NCBI GenBank assembly: GCA_020740775.1 | Contig: JAHEWK010000018.1 | Coordinates: 1,178,001 to 1,242,000 of the forward strand | Direction: 5' to 3' | Length of the DNA: 64,000 bases | From: Ilyonectria destructans | Lineage: Eukaryota; Ascomycota; Sordariomycetes; Hypocreales; Nectriaceae | In this document: positions 21,744 through 33,065 of the stretch, one piece after another | Numbering within the stretch: the first letter of the stretch is position 1 | Layout: every line of letters starts with the position of its first letter | Notes under the pieces: generated by a model | What the model was told of the DNA's origin: nothing | Database searches by the model: none | Seen by the model: only the letters and a program-made list of their open reading frames with translations | Program-made: the position numbers and the translations under genes

Positions 21744-24083
21744 TTAACCCAAGACAAGAGAGATGTCTTCCTTCTGAAGTCCTTCCCATACGCTCCTCAT
21801 GACTCTACCTACCCCTTTGCGGTATGCAATGCCGTCTTCCCACACGACCCAGAGGACATTGTAAAACGACCAAGTTTCCCGCTCAACAGGCTGAGGATCC
21901 GGATAGTGTAGACCGCGGGAGACTGCCACGATGTCACACGAAACCCCATTTTGCTCAGCCTCGTAGATCTGTCGAAGGTCCTCTTCAGAATCAACACCCA
22001 ACTCGCCAACTTCGTCTCCCTCTTCATTTCTGAACACTGCCGTGACGCCAAGGGAGATTCCAAACATCGGTACCACGAACATGTAAGGACGTTGGTAGGA
22101 GAGTGCCCTGTCAAGAGTAGTGTTGTATCGAGGCTTGAAGCCCCACAACTTGGCCCGTTGTGTCTGGGCGCAGAGATATCTCCAGTACGAGGGGGGTCGT
22201 TTAGAGGTGTCTGTTGGCTTAGAGTCGACGCCAAGAGGCACTGGGTGCCAGAATTTGATATTGGGGCAGGATGGGTGATCATAGTAGTAGGTCGTCTGGA
22301 GTTGCTGGTACGAAACCTCACACTCTGGGTCGTCAAGCCATCTGAGATGGCGGGCTCGACTTTCCAATATCTCCGCAATTCTCTCGGCCTCCTCCTCGGC
22401 GTCTTCTGTTCTGAACACCCACCCATCCGGTAGGTCGACTTCTTTCCCCATGTACCGACGCTTGTAGTCATACCATTTATTCTGGAACGGAAGAGGGAGC
22501 TGCGGCCCGTCCTTTGAATTTCGTGTGTACCATGTAAGCATTGGAATCGCCTGGTACGGTTCCCAATGCGATGTGCTCCATTGGAAAGGCCCGTTCTTCA
22601 TATAACACGCCGAGGTAAAAGCGTGACTTTCGAGATAGCCTTGCCAACCCGCCCACGTCCAACTCGGGGGACACAGGACACCCGCATTTGAGGACACTCG
22701 CTGTACAAGGCGATTTCCACGGGAGCGCCATAGCAGCGCTGCATCGAAAAACGCGGCAGGCAGTCCGTAAACAAAGCCGTGCGGAAAAGCGGCGCTCATC
22801 GACGAGAATGTGCTGGCAAAGGCTGATATCACGTCTTCGTCAAAAGTAAGGTCGCGTTGGTTGTAGAGATTTGTGAGATTGCATAAAACCGATAAATCTG
22901 GAACATCGAGAGAGAGGTCGAGCGGGGATAGGCTGTAGAAGGCTTCACCGCCGTCGATTCGTGCGAGTTTCGAATCAAGATCGTGTGGTGTGTCGATGTC
23001 TTCGTAATATGTATTCGACCGGCAGATCCACCGCACCGAGTTCTTAAAGAAGGCGAGCTTTTTTCGTGAGAATATCTGTTCTTGCATTGTCCACCCACGG
23101 CTTGTTAGGGGCCCGCCGCGGAGTTGATCTTCCATCCGAGCAGTGATGCTCAGGTTCTCCGTCAATTTCAAGATGGGAGGCAGCGTCCTCGGTTTTGACA
23201 CATTCCTCAAACCTGGCAGGCCAGATGATGCGTCTTTCCCGTCGGCTGCAATAATTGCAAGTGATGCATACTCGAAAATCGACGCCATTTGGCTGATGTG
23301 TCGGCGTAAGGAGTCCTCATCGTCTTGAACGATGCAGAGAGAATCCACCCAGAGGTAGCGTTTGCCCAGCATTGGAACCAGTCTCATGGAATCACGAATG
23401 GTGGCTGCAATTTCCCCCTCCAGTCGATTGAAAATGCCTTTTTCTTGCAACTTCTCCAGGTTGTCCATTTTGGCCTTGAGTGTGGGCACTTGGCCCCAGA
23501 CATAACTGAGGGCAATATAACTTGCGGCTTCTGGAGCTGGAACTAGACACATGTCCACACAGTCGATGAGATATTTCAGGGAGCTGTGCATCTTGAGAAG
23601 TTTTGCCGAGCACTTGGTTCCATGGTGTTCTGCGCAATCCGCGATCCACTGCTGCACCAAACGTGGATCGATGTAGTCGCGATCCAAGCTCCTCCCCATG
23701 CTAATACCTCTGCGGTCTGAGTTTTCGAGTAGTAGAAATTCAACCAGCTGGTTAGCCCAGAGACTATCGTCTTCAAGAAACTCCACTTGGAGGCTCAGCC
23801 TGCCTTCATATATGCTCAGATACAGGTTAGAGAAGTTTTCCCTGCCTCCGTTGCGAACGCAGGCTGTAAGAAGAGGCTGGTGCTCTTTGCACTCGGACTC
23901 GGTGAAAATCTGTGTTTGGTTTCCAAGAGGAAACTGCAAAGATTCGACGGACGGAGGTGTGACACCTTCGATAAGCTTGCCTTCAGCATTGAAACTTTTC
24001 ATCCGCGTCGCAGCCTCGAGGAAGCTTTTGCATACACCGCATGATAGCGTAGGGCTTCGAGGAGGCATTTTAGGGTCTTCCAT
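21744..24083 (-). CDS. Heterokaryon incompatibility (HET) domain protein
   Basis: Intronless, 779 residues. The HET domain lies roughly at residues 187-340, with its three conserved blocks: 'YIALSYVWG', 'RDSMRLVPMLGKRYLWVDSL' followed directly by 'CIVQDD', and further on 'GLPGLRN' and 'RGWTMQEQIFS'. The N-terminus carries two CxxC-like cysteines (SCGVCKSF). The C-terminal half is unique, rich in W and Y. HET proteins trigger growth arrest or cell death when incompatible hyphae fuse and are numerous in filamentous ascomycetes; the specificity of this one is unknown. The frame is intact, so it appears functional. It lies just downstream, in tandem orientation, of the P450 gene. Confidence 0.93.
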   Translation of the reverse strand: MEDPKMPPRSPTLSCGVCKSFLEAATRMKSFNAEGKLIEGVTPPSVESLQFPLGNQTQIFTESECKEHQPLLTACVRNGGRENFSNLYLSIYEGRLSLQVEFLEDDSLWANQLVEFLLLENSDRRGISMGRSLDRDYIDPRLVQQWIADCAEHHGTKCSAKLLKMHSSLKYLIDCVDMCLVPAPEAASYIALSYVWGQVPTLKAKMDNLEKLQEKGIFNRLEGEIAATIRDSMRLVPMLGKRYLWVDSLCIVQDDEDSLRRHISQMASIFEYASLAIIAADGKDASSGLPGLRNVSKPRTLPPILKLTENLSITARMEDQLRGGPLTSRGWTMQEQIFSRKKLAFFKNSVRWICRSNTYYEDIDTPHDLDSKLARIDGGEAFYSLSPLDLSLDVPDLSVLCNLTNLYNQRDLTFDEDVISAFASTFSSMSAAFPHGFVYGLPAAFFDAALLWRSRGNRLVQRVSSNAGVLCPPSWTWAGWQGYLESHAFTSACYMKNGPFQWSTSHWEPYQAIPMLTWYTRNSKDGPQLPLPFQNKWYDYKRRYMGKEVDLPDGWVFRTEDAEEEAERIAEILESRARHLRWLDDPECEVSYQQLQTTYYYDHPSCPNIKFWHPVPLGVDSKPTDTSKRPPSYWRYLCAQTQRAKLWGFKPRYNTTLDRALSYQRPYMFVVPMFGISLGVTAVFRNEEGDEVGELGVDSEEDLRQIYEAEQNGVSCDIVAVSRGLHYPDPQPVERETWSFYNVLWVVWEDGIAYRKGVGRVMRSVWEGLQKEDISLVLG

Positions 24084-24772
24084 TGCGGTGGATTTGGATA
24101 ATCCTCCCGCTCAAGTTGGCTGGGTACGTGTTCGCTGTGCTTACCTCGAATGATGGTTTGGATATTGAGCGATTTAGGCACCCATCTGACATTCAATTAC
24201 GACAAAGTCATGTGACTTGGGTTTACACATATTTATCCTGAGTATTGAGAGCTTCAGCCATATGTGTAGAGTATTGCTATTCGCGCAAATGTCATTTGTT
24301 AGTTGCGTATAGGTACAAATTTTGGCGCCTGGACCCCAGCTGAATCAATGTGCCCAGCCCATGTCCTGTGAATGTAGAGTCTTGAGAGAATGGCTTACCC
24401 AAACTGCTCGATCTAATGAACAAAACGTAACATAACCCAGTTATTAGATGGGATACTTAATCTATCTACGCCTGAGTAAAAGGTTACGAGGTGCGGTGTG
24501 AGCAAACCCCTCCAGAATCAGGGTGTGTCTGGAAGCGCAATAGCAGGATGCACGTGTGCGAAGAGCAATATTCAGTTTATGGTATTGAATACATGTGCTT
24601 AATTATCCAAGCAGAGTCTCTGAACATGGTTTCTTCCGTATCATGTCAGTAATTCGAGCTATTGAAAGACAGGCAGACCATACACATTATTACTCCTCCA
24701 ACATCAGCCATTCAGACCTCAAGCACGGCTCGTCCGGATTTCGAGCTGAACGGAGTACCACTGAAAACGGTT
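24084..24772. other. Intergenic, promoter region of the HET gene
   Basis: About 690 bases, AT-rich, between the HET gene start and the P450 stop. No feature recognised. Confidence 0.5.
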
Positions 24773-26809
24773 TCAATTAGCTTCAGTAGTAGACACTCTC
24801 ATCCAGAGCTCAGACTGCGAAAAGATGCCACAGTTGAACACCTTCCACGGGTTAGTAGGATCGCAAAGTGAGAAGTCAAATCTTCGAAGTAGCTATAGAA
24901 TAAAAGTCAGTGAAATTCCCATGTTCAAGGCCATGCAGTCCCCACAAACAACATAGGACAGAAGCTCGACATACCTCCACGTAGACCTTGTTCAGCTCCA
25001 TGAGAGCAACAGGCCGCCCCAGGCATTGCCATTTGCCGTAGCTGAAGATCAGATCCAGAGCACTCTCCATCTCCTTGAGCTTATCGGGAGACGAATCAAG
25101 CCATCGCTCTGGGCGAAACTCGCCCGCGTCCTTACCCCAAAGGTCCTCACGGCGGAAGATGCCCCAAGCGCCGTAACCAATACGCGTGCCGCCGGGAATA
25201 ACCATGCCTTTCCAAGTGTCGCCCTGGGGTGGCGCCTCCTTCGCCATGAGGCCAGCAACTGGGGGGAAGATGCGGAGACCTTCCTTGATGACTGCTTGGA
25301 GATACGGCAAATCGCGGGCGATGGAGTCGGGAATGATTTCACTGGAGTATTGCGTGGTTGCGGCTTCTGCCCGGAGTTTGTTGTAGGCCCGAGGATTTGC
25401 TACAACATGCAGCATGGTGGAACGAATAACTGTTGCTGTGGTGTCGGATCCAGCAACGCTGTGAACAAATGGTCAGGATATTTAGTGTCTGGGCAATGTG
25501 CCCCTACACCTCTGGGCTGGAAGATGTGAGGTATCCGGGAACTTACATTTGCAAGAGAATTTCAGAGCCCGCTTCCTTTTGAGTAAGCCCGTGGGCCACG
25601 AATGATCCGAGCATGTCCTTCTGGATCTTCTTGTCTGGGCCAAATCTCTCAGCGGCAACATCCTTAGCGATTCTGTGCAGTGGGATAATTAGCAAGATAT
25701 CTTTCGTGAAGCGCCGTGGTGACGATGGAGAATCCCTGAAACGCACCCCATAATTCTGCCAAAGCCCAACCGATCCTTTTCCGACGGCAACAATCGCTTG
25801 AAGAGAGGATGGCTCAAAATCTTGACCAAAACGGGGACTACCGTCGTTACCATAACCATAGGCAGAGTTTCTTCCGTCGTTCCAATGTACTCGTAGACAT
25901 CCGAATCCGCCTCGAGGAAGCCAAAGGGCTTCCCGAAAGCCAGATCGGAAATGACATCGAGAGTAAAGAACTGGGCTTTGCGGCCAAAGTCGACAGCTTT
26001 CTTTTCTGTGGCGTAGTTTTTCAGGAGGGTGATGAAGGCGAGAACATTCTTGTCAATCTTAGGCTCAAGATTCTCAACTTCTCGGCCTCCATACTAGAAA
26101 TGCGAGAACCGGCATGTCAGCATTCAGGGGCTTCAGGAATCAACCACACAGTGTTCAAGATGGAACAGTACGGCGCAGCGTGGCGAAACTACGTACCCCA
26201 GCAGCCATCTTGGACCGCAGTTTGAAATGCTCATCTTCGTCCCGCCATGACAGGATATTGTTGTTGGCAGGATCAAAACGCATTCCATCGTACCAATCTG
26301 AACGGCGATACTCGGTCCTCACGCCAAGGATATGCTTCATGAAATCGGGATCCGACGTGATCAGGTCGTTGGGGCCAACACGGGCAATGGAGCCTATTGG
26401 TAGACGGTGTCAATTTGCTTGTGCTTTGAAGCAAAACTCGGCACTTGCTCGGGGAAATGACTGGTCATATGTGTGAGGAGGGGTGATGTCTCGAACAGGG
26501 CTCAGAGACACCGATGGAAACCGCCAAAAAAAGCAAGGAAACTGAGGCGGGATGACACTCACCATACTTCTTGTTGATCTCCCAGAAGTCGAGATAAGCC
26601 CTGCCATTTCCCACCGTCTTGATGAGCCACCACTTGGACAGTGAGGCGAGCAGTGGCCCCTTGAAGTGACTTAGGCGACTGTACTGTCTCCAGGTTGAGA
26701 ATACGGTCCAGACAAAGAGGACACCCACCACGGCCACGGCAATTGTGACCGAGGGGCGACGGTCGGCGAAGACGTCAGAGACGCCAGCAAACGTTTCAGC
26801 TAAGCTCAT
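24773..26809 (-). CDS. Cytochrome P450 monooxygenase (pisatin demethylase/benzoate hydroxylase-like)
   Basis: Microsomal haem monooxygenase. Six exons on the minus strand: 26809-26563, 26393-26197, 26093-25747, 25672-25547, 25458-24975 and 24892-24773; introns of 169, 103, 74, 88 and 82 nt all have standard borders and the phases close to a 506-residue protein. The N-terminal membrane anchor is 'VTIAVAVVGVLFVWTVF'. The oxygen-binding I-helix motif AGSDTT is created by the splice before exon 5. ExxR is in 'KEGLRIFPPV', the PERW block in 'FRPERWLD', and the haem loop reads 'FSYGKWQCLG', with W where most P450s have R. Similar FGYGKYQCLG-type loops are known in the pisatin demethylase-like group. 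Substrate unknown. It is followed by the HET gene on the same strand. Confidence 0.92.
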
Positions 26810-27527
26810 TATTCCCGCGTGGAGCTTCCTGCTGCACTAGTCATTGCTCTCTGCACAGACGAGACGACTGCGGATGAGCTGCACTGTCGGCTGCTGTGTG
26901 TTGGCTGCGAGGTGACGAACTCCTAGAAAAGTTGGGGAAACAGCACGGACCGATGGATTGTTACAGCTCCCTGAGATAAGAACGCGAGGGGCATCCATCC
27001 CGACCCGAGAGCGCGGATCGGCTGGGATAATCAATGATTCTCCGTCTCGCTTGGCCGCTGTCCATCGCTCTGCCTCTCGCTTCTAGCGTCCCATCCATCG
27101 GCCGCGCCAGAAGCGGATTGCTGGAATTCCACGACGCTGGCTAGACGTCCTAGCGCGGGCTGGACGAGCCTGGGGAGCCTGGACGGCATTCCATCGTCAA
27201 CAGGCGGGCGGTCTTGGATCACTAACCCACACCTCCCGATAGGTGGCTGGCAAAAGCAGCACTGCTACAGGCTGCTCCATATCGCAATGGGGCTCTTGGA
27301 GACTGGGCCGCCGGGAACTTGAGTCGAGGCCGTGAAGACAACAGCGCCATCCAGTCGACGGTTCGCCACGGAACACACGGGGAGCCGGCGCGTGCCGCCC
27401 AGGGATTATTAGCGTAACCACTAGAACGGGCTCTGCGGGCTGCAGGGTGTAAGCGTGGCAACGACAGGGCCGGTTCACGAGTCGCCAATCCGACTGGTGG
27501 AGCAGACGTCCTTTTCTCTTCTCTCGG

Positions 27528-27562
27528 GGAGAATCCCCCCGCTAGCCGCGGGGGGATTCTCC
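27528..27562. repeat. Perfect inverted repeat, 15-bp arms, 5-base loop
   Basis: Left arm 27528-27542 (ggagaatccccccgc), loop 27543-27547 (tagcc), right arm 27548-27562 is the exact reverse complement. The G/C tracts make it a strong potential hairpin. It lies between two divergent genes, more than 700 bases from either start. Confidence 0.9.
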
Positions 27563-27676
27563 AAGAGTGTATATGCACCGAGCACGGCACGTATCGCACT
27601 GGTGGGCGGCTGGATGCCTGCCTGCAGGAGACGCTCGCAGGTGACGGAAGGGGGCCGCGGCGTTGCAGGATGGAGG

Positions 27677-27733
27677 GAACAGTGGAAGATGGAGTGAACA
27701 GTGGAAGATGGAGGGAACAGTGAAAGATGGAGG
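27677..27733 (+). repeat. 19-bp minisatellite, three units
   Basis: Units at 27677-27695, 27696-27714 and 27715-27733 follow 'gaacagtggaagatggag' plus one variable base; unit three has one further change. Part of another unit precedes the array at 27667-27676. Confidence 0.9.
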
Positions 27734-28459
27734 GTGCAAGACAGGAATAGTGCTAACTCACAATGGAAGGCAAGACGCCTTCTTAACAACGCAACTGGTC
27801 CATCTTGAGCCCTAAATCAACTTTCAAGCCTCAACAAGCGCCCCGTTCCCACTGTCCTATGGCCCGTCCCCCACTCCAGTCCGCTCCCTGTCGCCCGTCC
27901 CCTGCAACTTCTCTCACGCTAGAGACCATTCTGGCAGCCAGTACGTGCAGCAAGTCCCCTGTCCCCTGCGTCTTCACACTCACTCGCAGGGTCTCATCCA
28001 TCATCTCATCTTGGACAGAGTCCCGCGGCCACGGTGGACACGTCACCAAGCCACTGGTCCACCGCGTGGTAATGGGAATTTCTTGGGTACTCCGCAGCTA
28101 TACTGTCTTGGTCGTACGTTGGCCAGGGAGTGAACAGTGAGCAGTGGGCAGTGGGTGGACTTGTCGACAGGCTTGTCGACAGGGAGCGGATTCTCTCTGC
28201 AGCCACCTTATGACAATAGCGAGGTTTTGGCTGGCATCTCGGCCGAGCATTTTGCTTCGTATCATCTATCCGTTGCATACAGCGTCGCCGCGCGTGCCCT
28301 TTTCTGTGTAGGCCAATCCTTGAACCTTGAAATCTCGACTCTTGCGCCTTGAAATTGCCCTCTCGTCCAGTCGGCCTTTTGTCCTGGCTCCTGGCATCTG
28401 GCAACACAGCAACCAACAACCGCCACCTCTCCCGCTGTAGCAGCAACACATATACCACC

Positions 28460-30377
28460 ATGGCCGATGACAAAGTAACAACCCCGGAGGCTCCTGTATC
28501 TCCTCCGGCTGCGGTCGAGAACAAGGCATCCAGAAGTCCCAGCCCGCTCAAGAAGGCGTCCAGAAGCCCCAGCCCGCTCGTGGCCGCCGAGTCTCAGCTA
28601 CTCACTGCGGAGGTGAGGACAACCACGACGCACAAACCCGCGAAACTACGCAATATTGACGGCCCATAGACCACCGACGACGACGTTGCCGATGATGACT
28701 CGGCTCTCGGAGTAAGTCGCGCTTTGTCTCTTGTTCTTTCAGCCCCTCAAACATCAAATCCAACAGCCCGCCTAACGTGGTGTGTGCCTTTTCCCGCACC
28801 CGCAGGACGATGCCGCCAGCTCCACAGCGTCAATGCGCTCAAGCATCATGCAGTACCGCCAGGAGAACGGTCGAACCTATCACTCCTACAAGGAGTCTAG
28901 TAAGTACCTCTCAATTACCACAGTAAGAACCGCTCGAGTCTCAAATGTACTGACGCCGTTTAACCACAGTTGGATACGTGCTCCCGAATGATGCAGTAAG
29001 TCGCTCCCAGCTGTCACACCCATGTGGCACACCCGAGGACCCCCCCTGCGCAAATAGCGCTTGCTAACCACCTCTTGGCTCCCTTTTCCTAGTCTGAACA
29101 AGAACGCCTAGGTAAGCGACTCTTTTCGAGATATGCATCCGCGTTTATGTCTACGGAGTACAGCCTGCACCATCCAACGCATGCACACTCTCGGAGAAAG
29201 CATTAGTAGCAAAGGCACACGCTAATCTGACCAGACCTACAACATCACTTGTTCGCTCTCACCTTTAATGGAAATCTATTCCACTGCCCGGTTGGGAAGG
29301 ATAAGCCCATCGGTCGCGTCCTCGACGTTGGCACTGGCACTGGTGTTTGGGCAATTGATTTTGGTATGCAAACATCCACCAGCTCCAGCCAATGCCATGA
29401 TGCTAATATCTCGCAACAGCCGATGAACACCCCGAGACAGAGGTATAATTGAGTACTGTCCACGACTGGTGTAAACCTGTAGCTAACCACTCATCAAAGG
29501 TCCTTGGAATTGACATCAGCCCCATTCAGCCGTCATTGTACGTTTCCCTGCATCCTCGACACCACCTATCTAGTCACTCAACTTGACAAACCACCCCTCC
29601 AGCATGGCAAATACCAGTCAGTCCCAGGGCCCAAATGCTAACATGTTGTCAGCGTTCCCGCCAACTTGACATTCCAGGTTGACGACCTCGAGGATGAGTG
29701 GACCTTCAGCTACAAGTTCGACATGGTTTTCGCCCGCATGATGACGGGCTCTTTAGGCGACTGGCCCAAGTTCTTCGAGCAGAGTTTCGCAGGCCTAAAT
29801 CCTGGAGGTTGGATTGAGTGCCAGGATATCTGCTTCCCTCTGAGGTGTGATGATGGCACCGTAAAGGACGACTCATACATCAAGCAGTGGTCCGACCTAA
29901 TGATCAAGTCGACCACCATTTTCGGTAGGACTGGCGAGAGCGCGTCGATGTACAAGCAGCAGATGATCGACGCAGGCTTTGTGAACGTCACCGAGGTGAT
30001 TTACAAGTGGCCCACGAACCGATGGCCCGTGGATCCATATTACAAGGATCTTGGTATGTGTTTTTCTCGTGGACAAGAAGCCCTGAAGAATCAAATAAGC
30101 TGACATTAAAACAGGCTTCTGGTGCTTCCACAATATTGCCGGTGGCCTTTCCGGCCTAAGCATGGCCCTGTTCACCCGTGGCTTGGGATGGAGCTCTGAG
30201 GAGGTCGAGGTCTTCCTCGCCAATGTGCGAAACGACATGAAGGATAAGTCAATACACGGCTGGTGGCCCATGTAAGCTCGCCTTTACATTCCAGATTGAG
30301 ATCTCGCATAGAGACTCGTGCTAACTAAAACCTGTTGCAGACATGTGGTGTATGGCCAGAAACCAGAAGCCGAATGA
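28460..30377 (+). CDS. SAM-dependent methyltransferase, LaeA-like (copy 1, intron-rich)
   Basis: Class I methyltransferase of the fungal LaeA-like/TAM type; substrate unknown. Eleven exons: 28460-28612, 28670-28711, 28806-28899, 28970-28995, 29093-29111, 29235-29363, 29420-29442, 29500-29537, 29653-30053, 30115-30271 and 30341-30377. All ten introns have standard borders, and the 372-residue product aligns with the neighbouring copy, which supports the model even for exons of 19-26 nt. SAM motif I is 'VLDVGTGTGVWAIDF', the acidic second strand is 'GIDISPIQ', and the post-I block is 'PGGWIECQDI'. The N-terminus has an SR-like repeat (ASRSPSPL twice) absent from copy 2. The C-terminus ends 'HVVYGQKPEAE'. 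The gene is divergent from the P450. Confidence 0.88.
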
Positions 30378-31803
30378 ACAATCATTTAAAGCCAACTGCA
30401 TGATATTCTTTCCCTTCTCATTTCTTTCATGTTGATGGTTGGTATTTTGAATTTCTACATGCCAATTCATTTTACGGTCGAGTCGAATGGTGTTACTATT
30501 GAATCTGCTTCGGGTCAAAATGACGCATCCATCATACACGGAAGGTTTGTTCATAACTTGGGGAAAGCCATTAGGCTGATGACGTATTTCCATAGACTTA
30601 AATCTGCATTCCGAAAGTTCAAATATTCTATCCTCTTGTTTATGATCCCTCGCGGTCCCAAGCTAAACCTGAGATGAGTAGCATTTAACCAAGATTTATC
30701 AGCGCCGATTTATGGAAGCGCCACACTTTACATCTTGCGAGCATAAATCGTATCACATGCTGCCGGAGCCGGTTGATAGAGTGCCACCATGCTCATACAC
30801 GCCATGTTCTCGCTAATTCCTGCCCTATCAGCTGCGACAGCACTGCCATGGCCCCAGCAAAGGATGAAAGTCCGACTTTCGGATTGACCTTGTTCATCTC
30901 TCTACACCTACGACACGTCGACATCACTGTGAATTTCAACTTCTGCGGGCTGTTTGGATACTTTTACGCTGTTCGCATGATGAGGAGGACGCGAGAGAAA
31001 TGAAGGGCTTCCTTGGTGGTGGTGGCGTTGATCTCCGTCTAGAGCTACGCCAAATGCCTTCATTGATGTGGTGATGAAGTACATTGCAGCAGTGATCCAG
31101 TACCACAACAAGCGCGAGAGAGGTGGGAATCGAACGGGAAGGTGAATGTATTTTTTATTTTATTTTTGAATAGATCAGCGATTCATACCAGTATGGTTCA
31201 AACAGTAACGACGGGAATGCCACTTCGAACGATTAGGAAAGGACACAAAGTCAGTTGAGGAGAATCTTCTTCGAACTGGATGAAGGATGAGAAGTTCTTA
31301 AACAAATTACTCACCTTGTGTGTATTATGGACCCCTCTACGAGAAGGTTAGATGGCTAGAACGTGGTCATACAACTAGAAAAGCATCTTGGTGGCTAAAT
31401 ATCTTCCAATACCAAATAAGCACAGAGTCGAGAAGGCCAAGATATGTCGTGGAGAGTAGGTTTGCTTGCTCCAATTTTAATGATTAACAGAGTACAAATA
31501 GGGAAACGAGGTCGTCATTCCACTTTTAGCGAAACTAGTTCGCAATATTCCTTTCTGGGACTCTCTGCCGCGCTCATGTACAACCCTGGTCCCTCCGAGC
31601 TTTACAGCACATGCATGCAATCATGCACGGGGGAATAATGGTTCTCCCCGGACCCCTGGCTTCTGCATCTCCGCTGAACCACAACCCCGCTTCAACGTAG
31701 CGTCATGATGCTATGTTTCTTCCGCACAGCACACCGCAACGCAAATCTTTCAACCTTCTTTATTCGAGACTTTGAGTTCTTCAATTGCCAGGCTAAGCAT
31801 ATA
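30378..31803. other. Spacer between the tandem methyltransferases
   Basis: About 1.4 kb. An ORF of 51 codons at 30848-31003 (MAPAKDES...) has a good ATG context, but I could not support it as a gene. No duplicated flank of the methyltransferase genes is obvious here. Confidence 0.5.
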
Positions 31804-33065
31804 ATGGCAGGTCCTACATCTCCAGAGGGGAGTGCCCCCCAACCAACCACTAAGCTTGCGGCACCACCACTTACAGGAACCGTGACGCCGCCTCCGGCAC
31901 TCCCTAACCTTGGGGTTATCGAGGCCGACGACTTGCAAGGGGACGATATCGACTCTTTTCTCGGTGATGACGCTGCCAGTTCAACTGCCTCAATCGGTAG
32001 CAGTATTCTGCGCTACCGTGAAGAAAACGGGCGCACTTATCACGCATACAAAGACGGGAAGTACTTGATACCAAATGATACTCGCGAGCAAGAACGTCTA
32101 GATCTGCAGCACCATCTTTTCTTGCTTACATTCGACAACAAAATGCACCTTTCGCCCGCCGGGAGTGACGGGAAGAAACTGCACAATGTACTAGATGTGG
32201 GCACCGGAACTGGCGCATGGGCTCTCGACTTCGCCGATGAACATCCCGAGACGCAGGTGATTGGCGTTGATCTGAGCCCTATTCAGGGCGAGTTCGCCCC
32301 GCCCAACTTGAATTTCCAAGTGGATGATCTGGAGGAACCGTGGACCTTCCATGTCAAATTCGATTTCATCTACAGCCGGATGATGACTGCGGGGCTTGCC
32401 GATTGGCCTCGGTTCTTCGAGCAGGCGTACGAGAACTTGACGCCTGGCGGGTGGCTTGAGCTAGCCGACATCTGTCCCATCACATGCGATGATGGAACCA
32501 TGAAGCCAGACGCTGCTGTGTGTAGATGGGTCAATAAGCTCTTGGATGGGACCAAAATCGTCAACCGACCCTTTGATGGCGCCTATCAATACAAAGAGCA
32601 GATGGAAGCTGCCGGTTTCACAAATTTGAACCAAGTTGTCTACAAATGGCCACAGAACAAGTGGCCCAAGGATACAAGGCTCAAGGAGCTGGGTACGCAG
32701 AGTTTTTCTTGCTTTCCTCCTCAAACTTTCCGTTTCTCGTTTTCAAGTTGAGCGCGGCTTTTTGGCATCGTCTTGCAACCCCCAAGTCGCAATTTACCAA
32801 GGATATACCTCCCACTAATCAATATTCATAGGTGCGTGGACTCTCGAAAATATTTCTTCGGGTCTTGAAGGATTGAGCGCGGCGGTATATACGCGAGTTC
32901 TGGGCTGGAGCAAGGAAGAGATGGATGTTCTCCTTGCTGAAGTCCGAAACGACTTGAAAAATCCCGCTATCCATTCGTATTGGCCAATGTAAGTGAATTG
33001 CGTACCTTGCCTTGCTAAGCTAACTTGGTTGCAGTGTGGTTGTATACGGACAGAAGCCAGAGTGA
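31804..33065 (+). CDS. SAM-dependent methyltransferase, LaeA-like (copy 2, intron-poor)
   Basis: Paralogue of the preceding gene, same strand. Three exons: 31804-32692, 32832-32988 and 33035-33065, giving 358 residues. SAM motif I is 'VLDVGTGTGAWALDF', followed by 'GVDLSPIQ' and 'TPGGWLELADI'. The two introns fall at the same codon and phase as introns 9 and 10 of copy 1 (after KELG and after YWPI), and the middle exon is 157 nt in both. The region covered by eight introns in copy 1 is one uninterrupted exon here. The ATG at 31804 (MAGPTSPEGS) is preferred over the in-frame ATG at 31705 because the upstream extension has no match in copy 1. The C-terminus 'VVVYGQKPE' matches copy 1. Confidence 0.9.

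Larger units (their letters stand above)
26810..28459. other. Divergent promoter region with hairpin and minisatellite
   Basis: About 1.65 kb between the P450 (minus) and the first methyltransferase (plus). It contains a perfect 15-bp hairpin (27528-27562) and a 19-bp minisatellite (27677-27733). A short direct repeat of 'cttgtcgacag' lies near 28160-28182. No gene is supported. Confidence 0.6.

Noticed and set aside
30848..31003. 51-codon ORF starting MAPAKDES with good ATG context
   Set aside because: Vague likeness to short fungal MAP-start DNA-binding proteins, but the key aromatic and basic pattern is not clear enough.
31112..31135. Sequence resembling a tRNA T-loop on the minus strand (gggaatcgaac on the plus strand)
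   Set aside because: The expected upstream D-arm and anticodon arm are replaced by an A/T-rich tract; no cloverleaf can be drawn.
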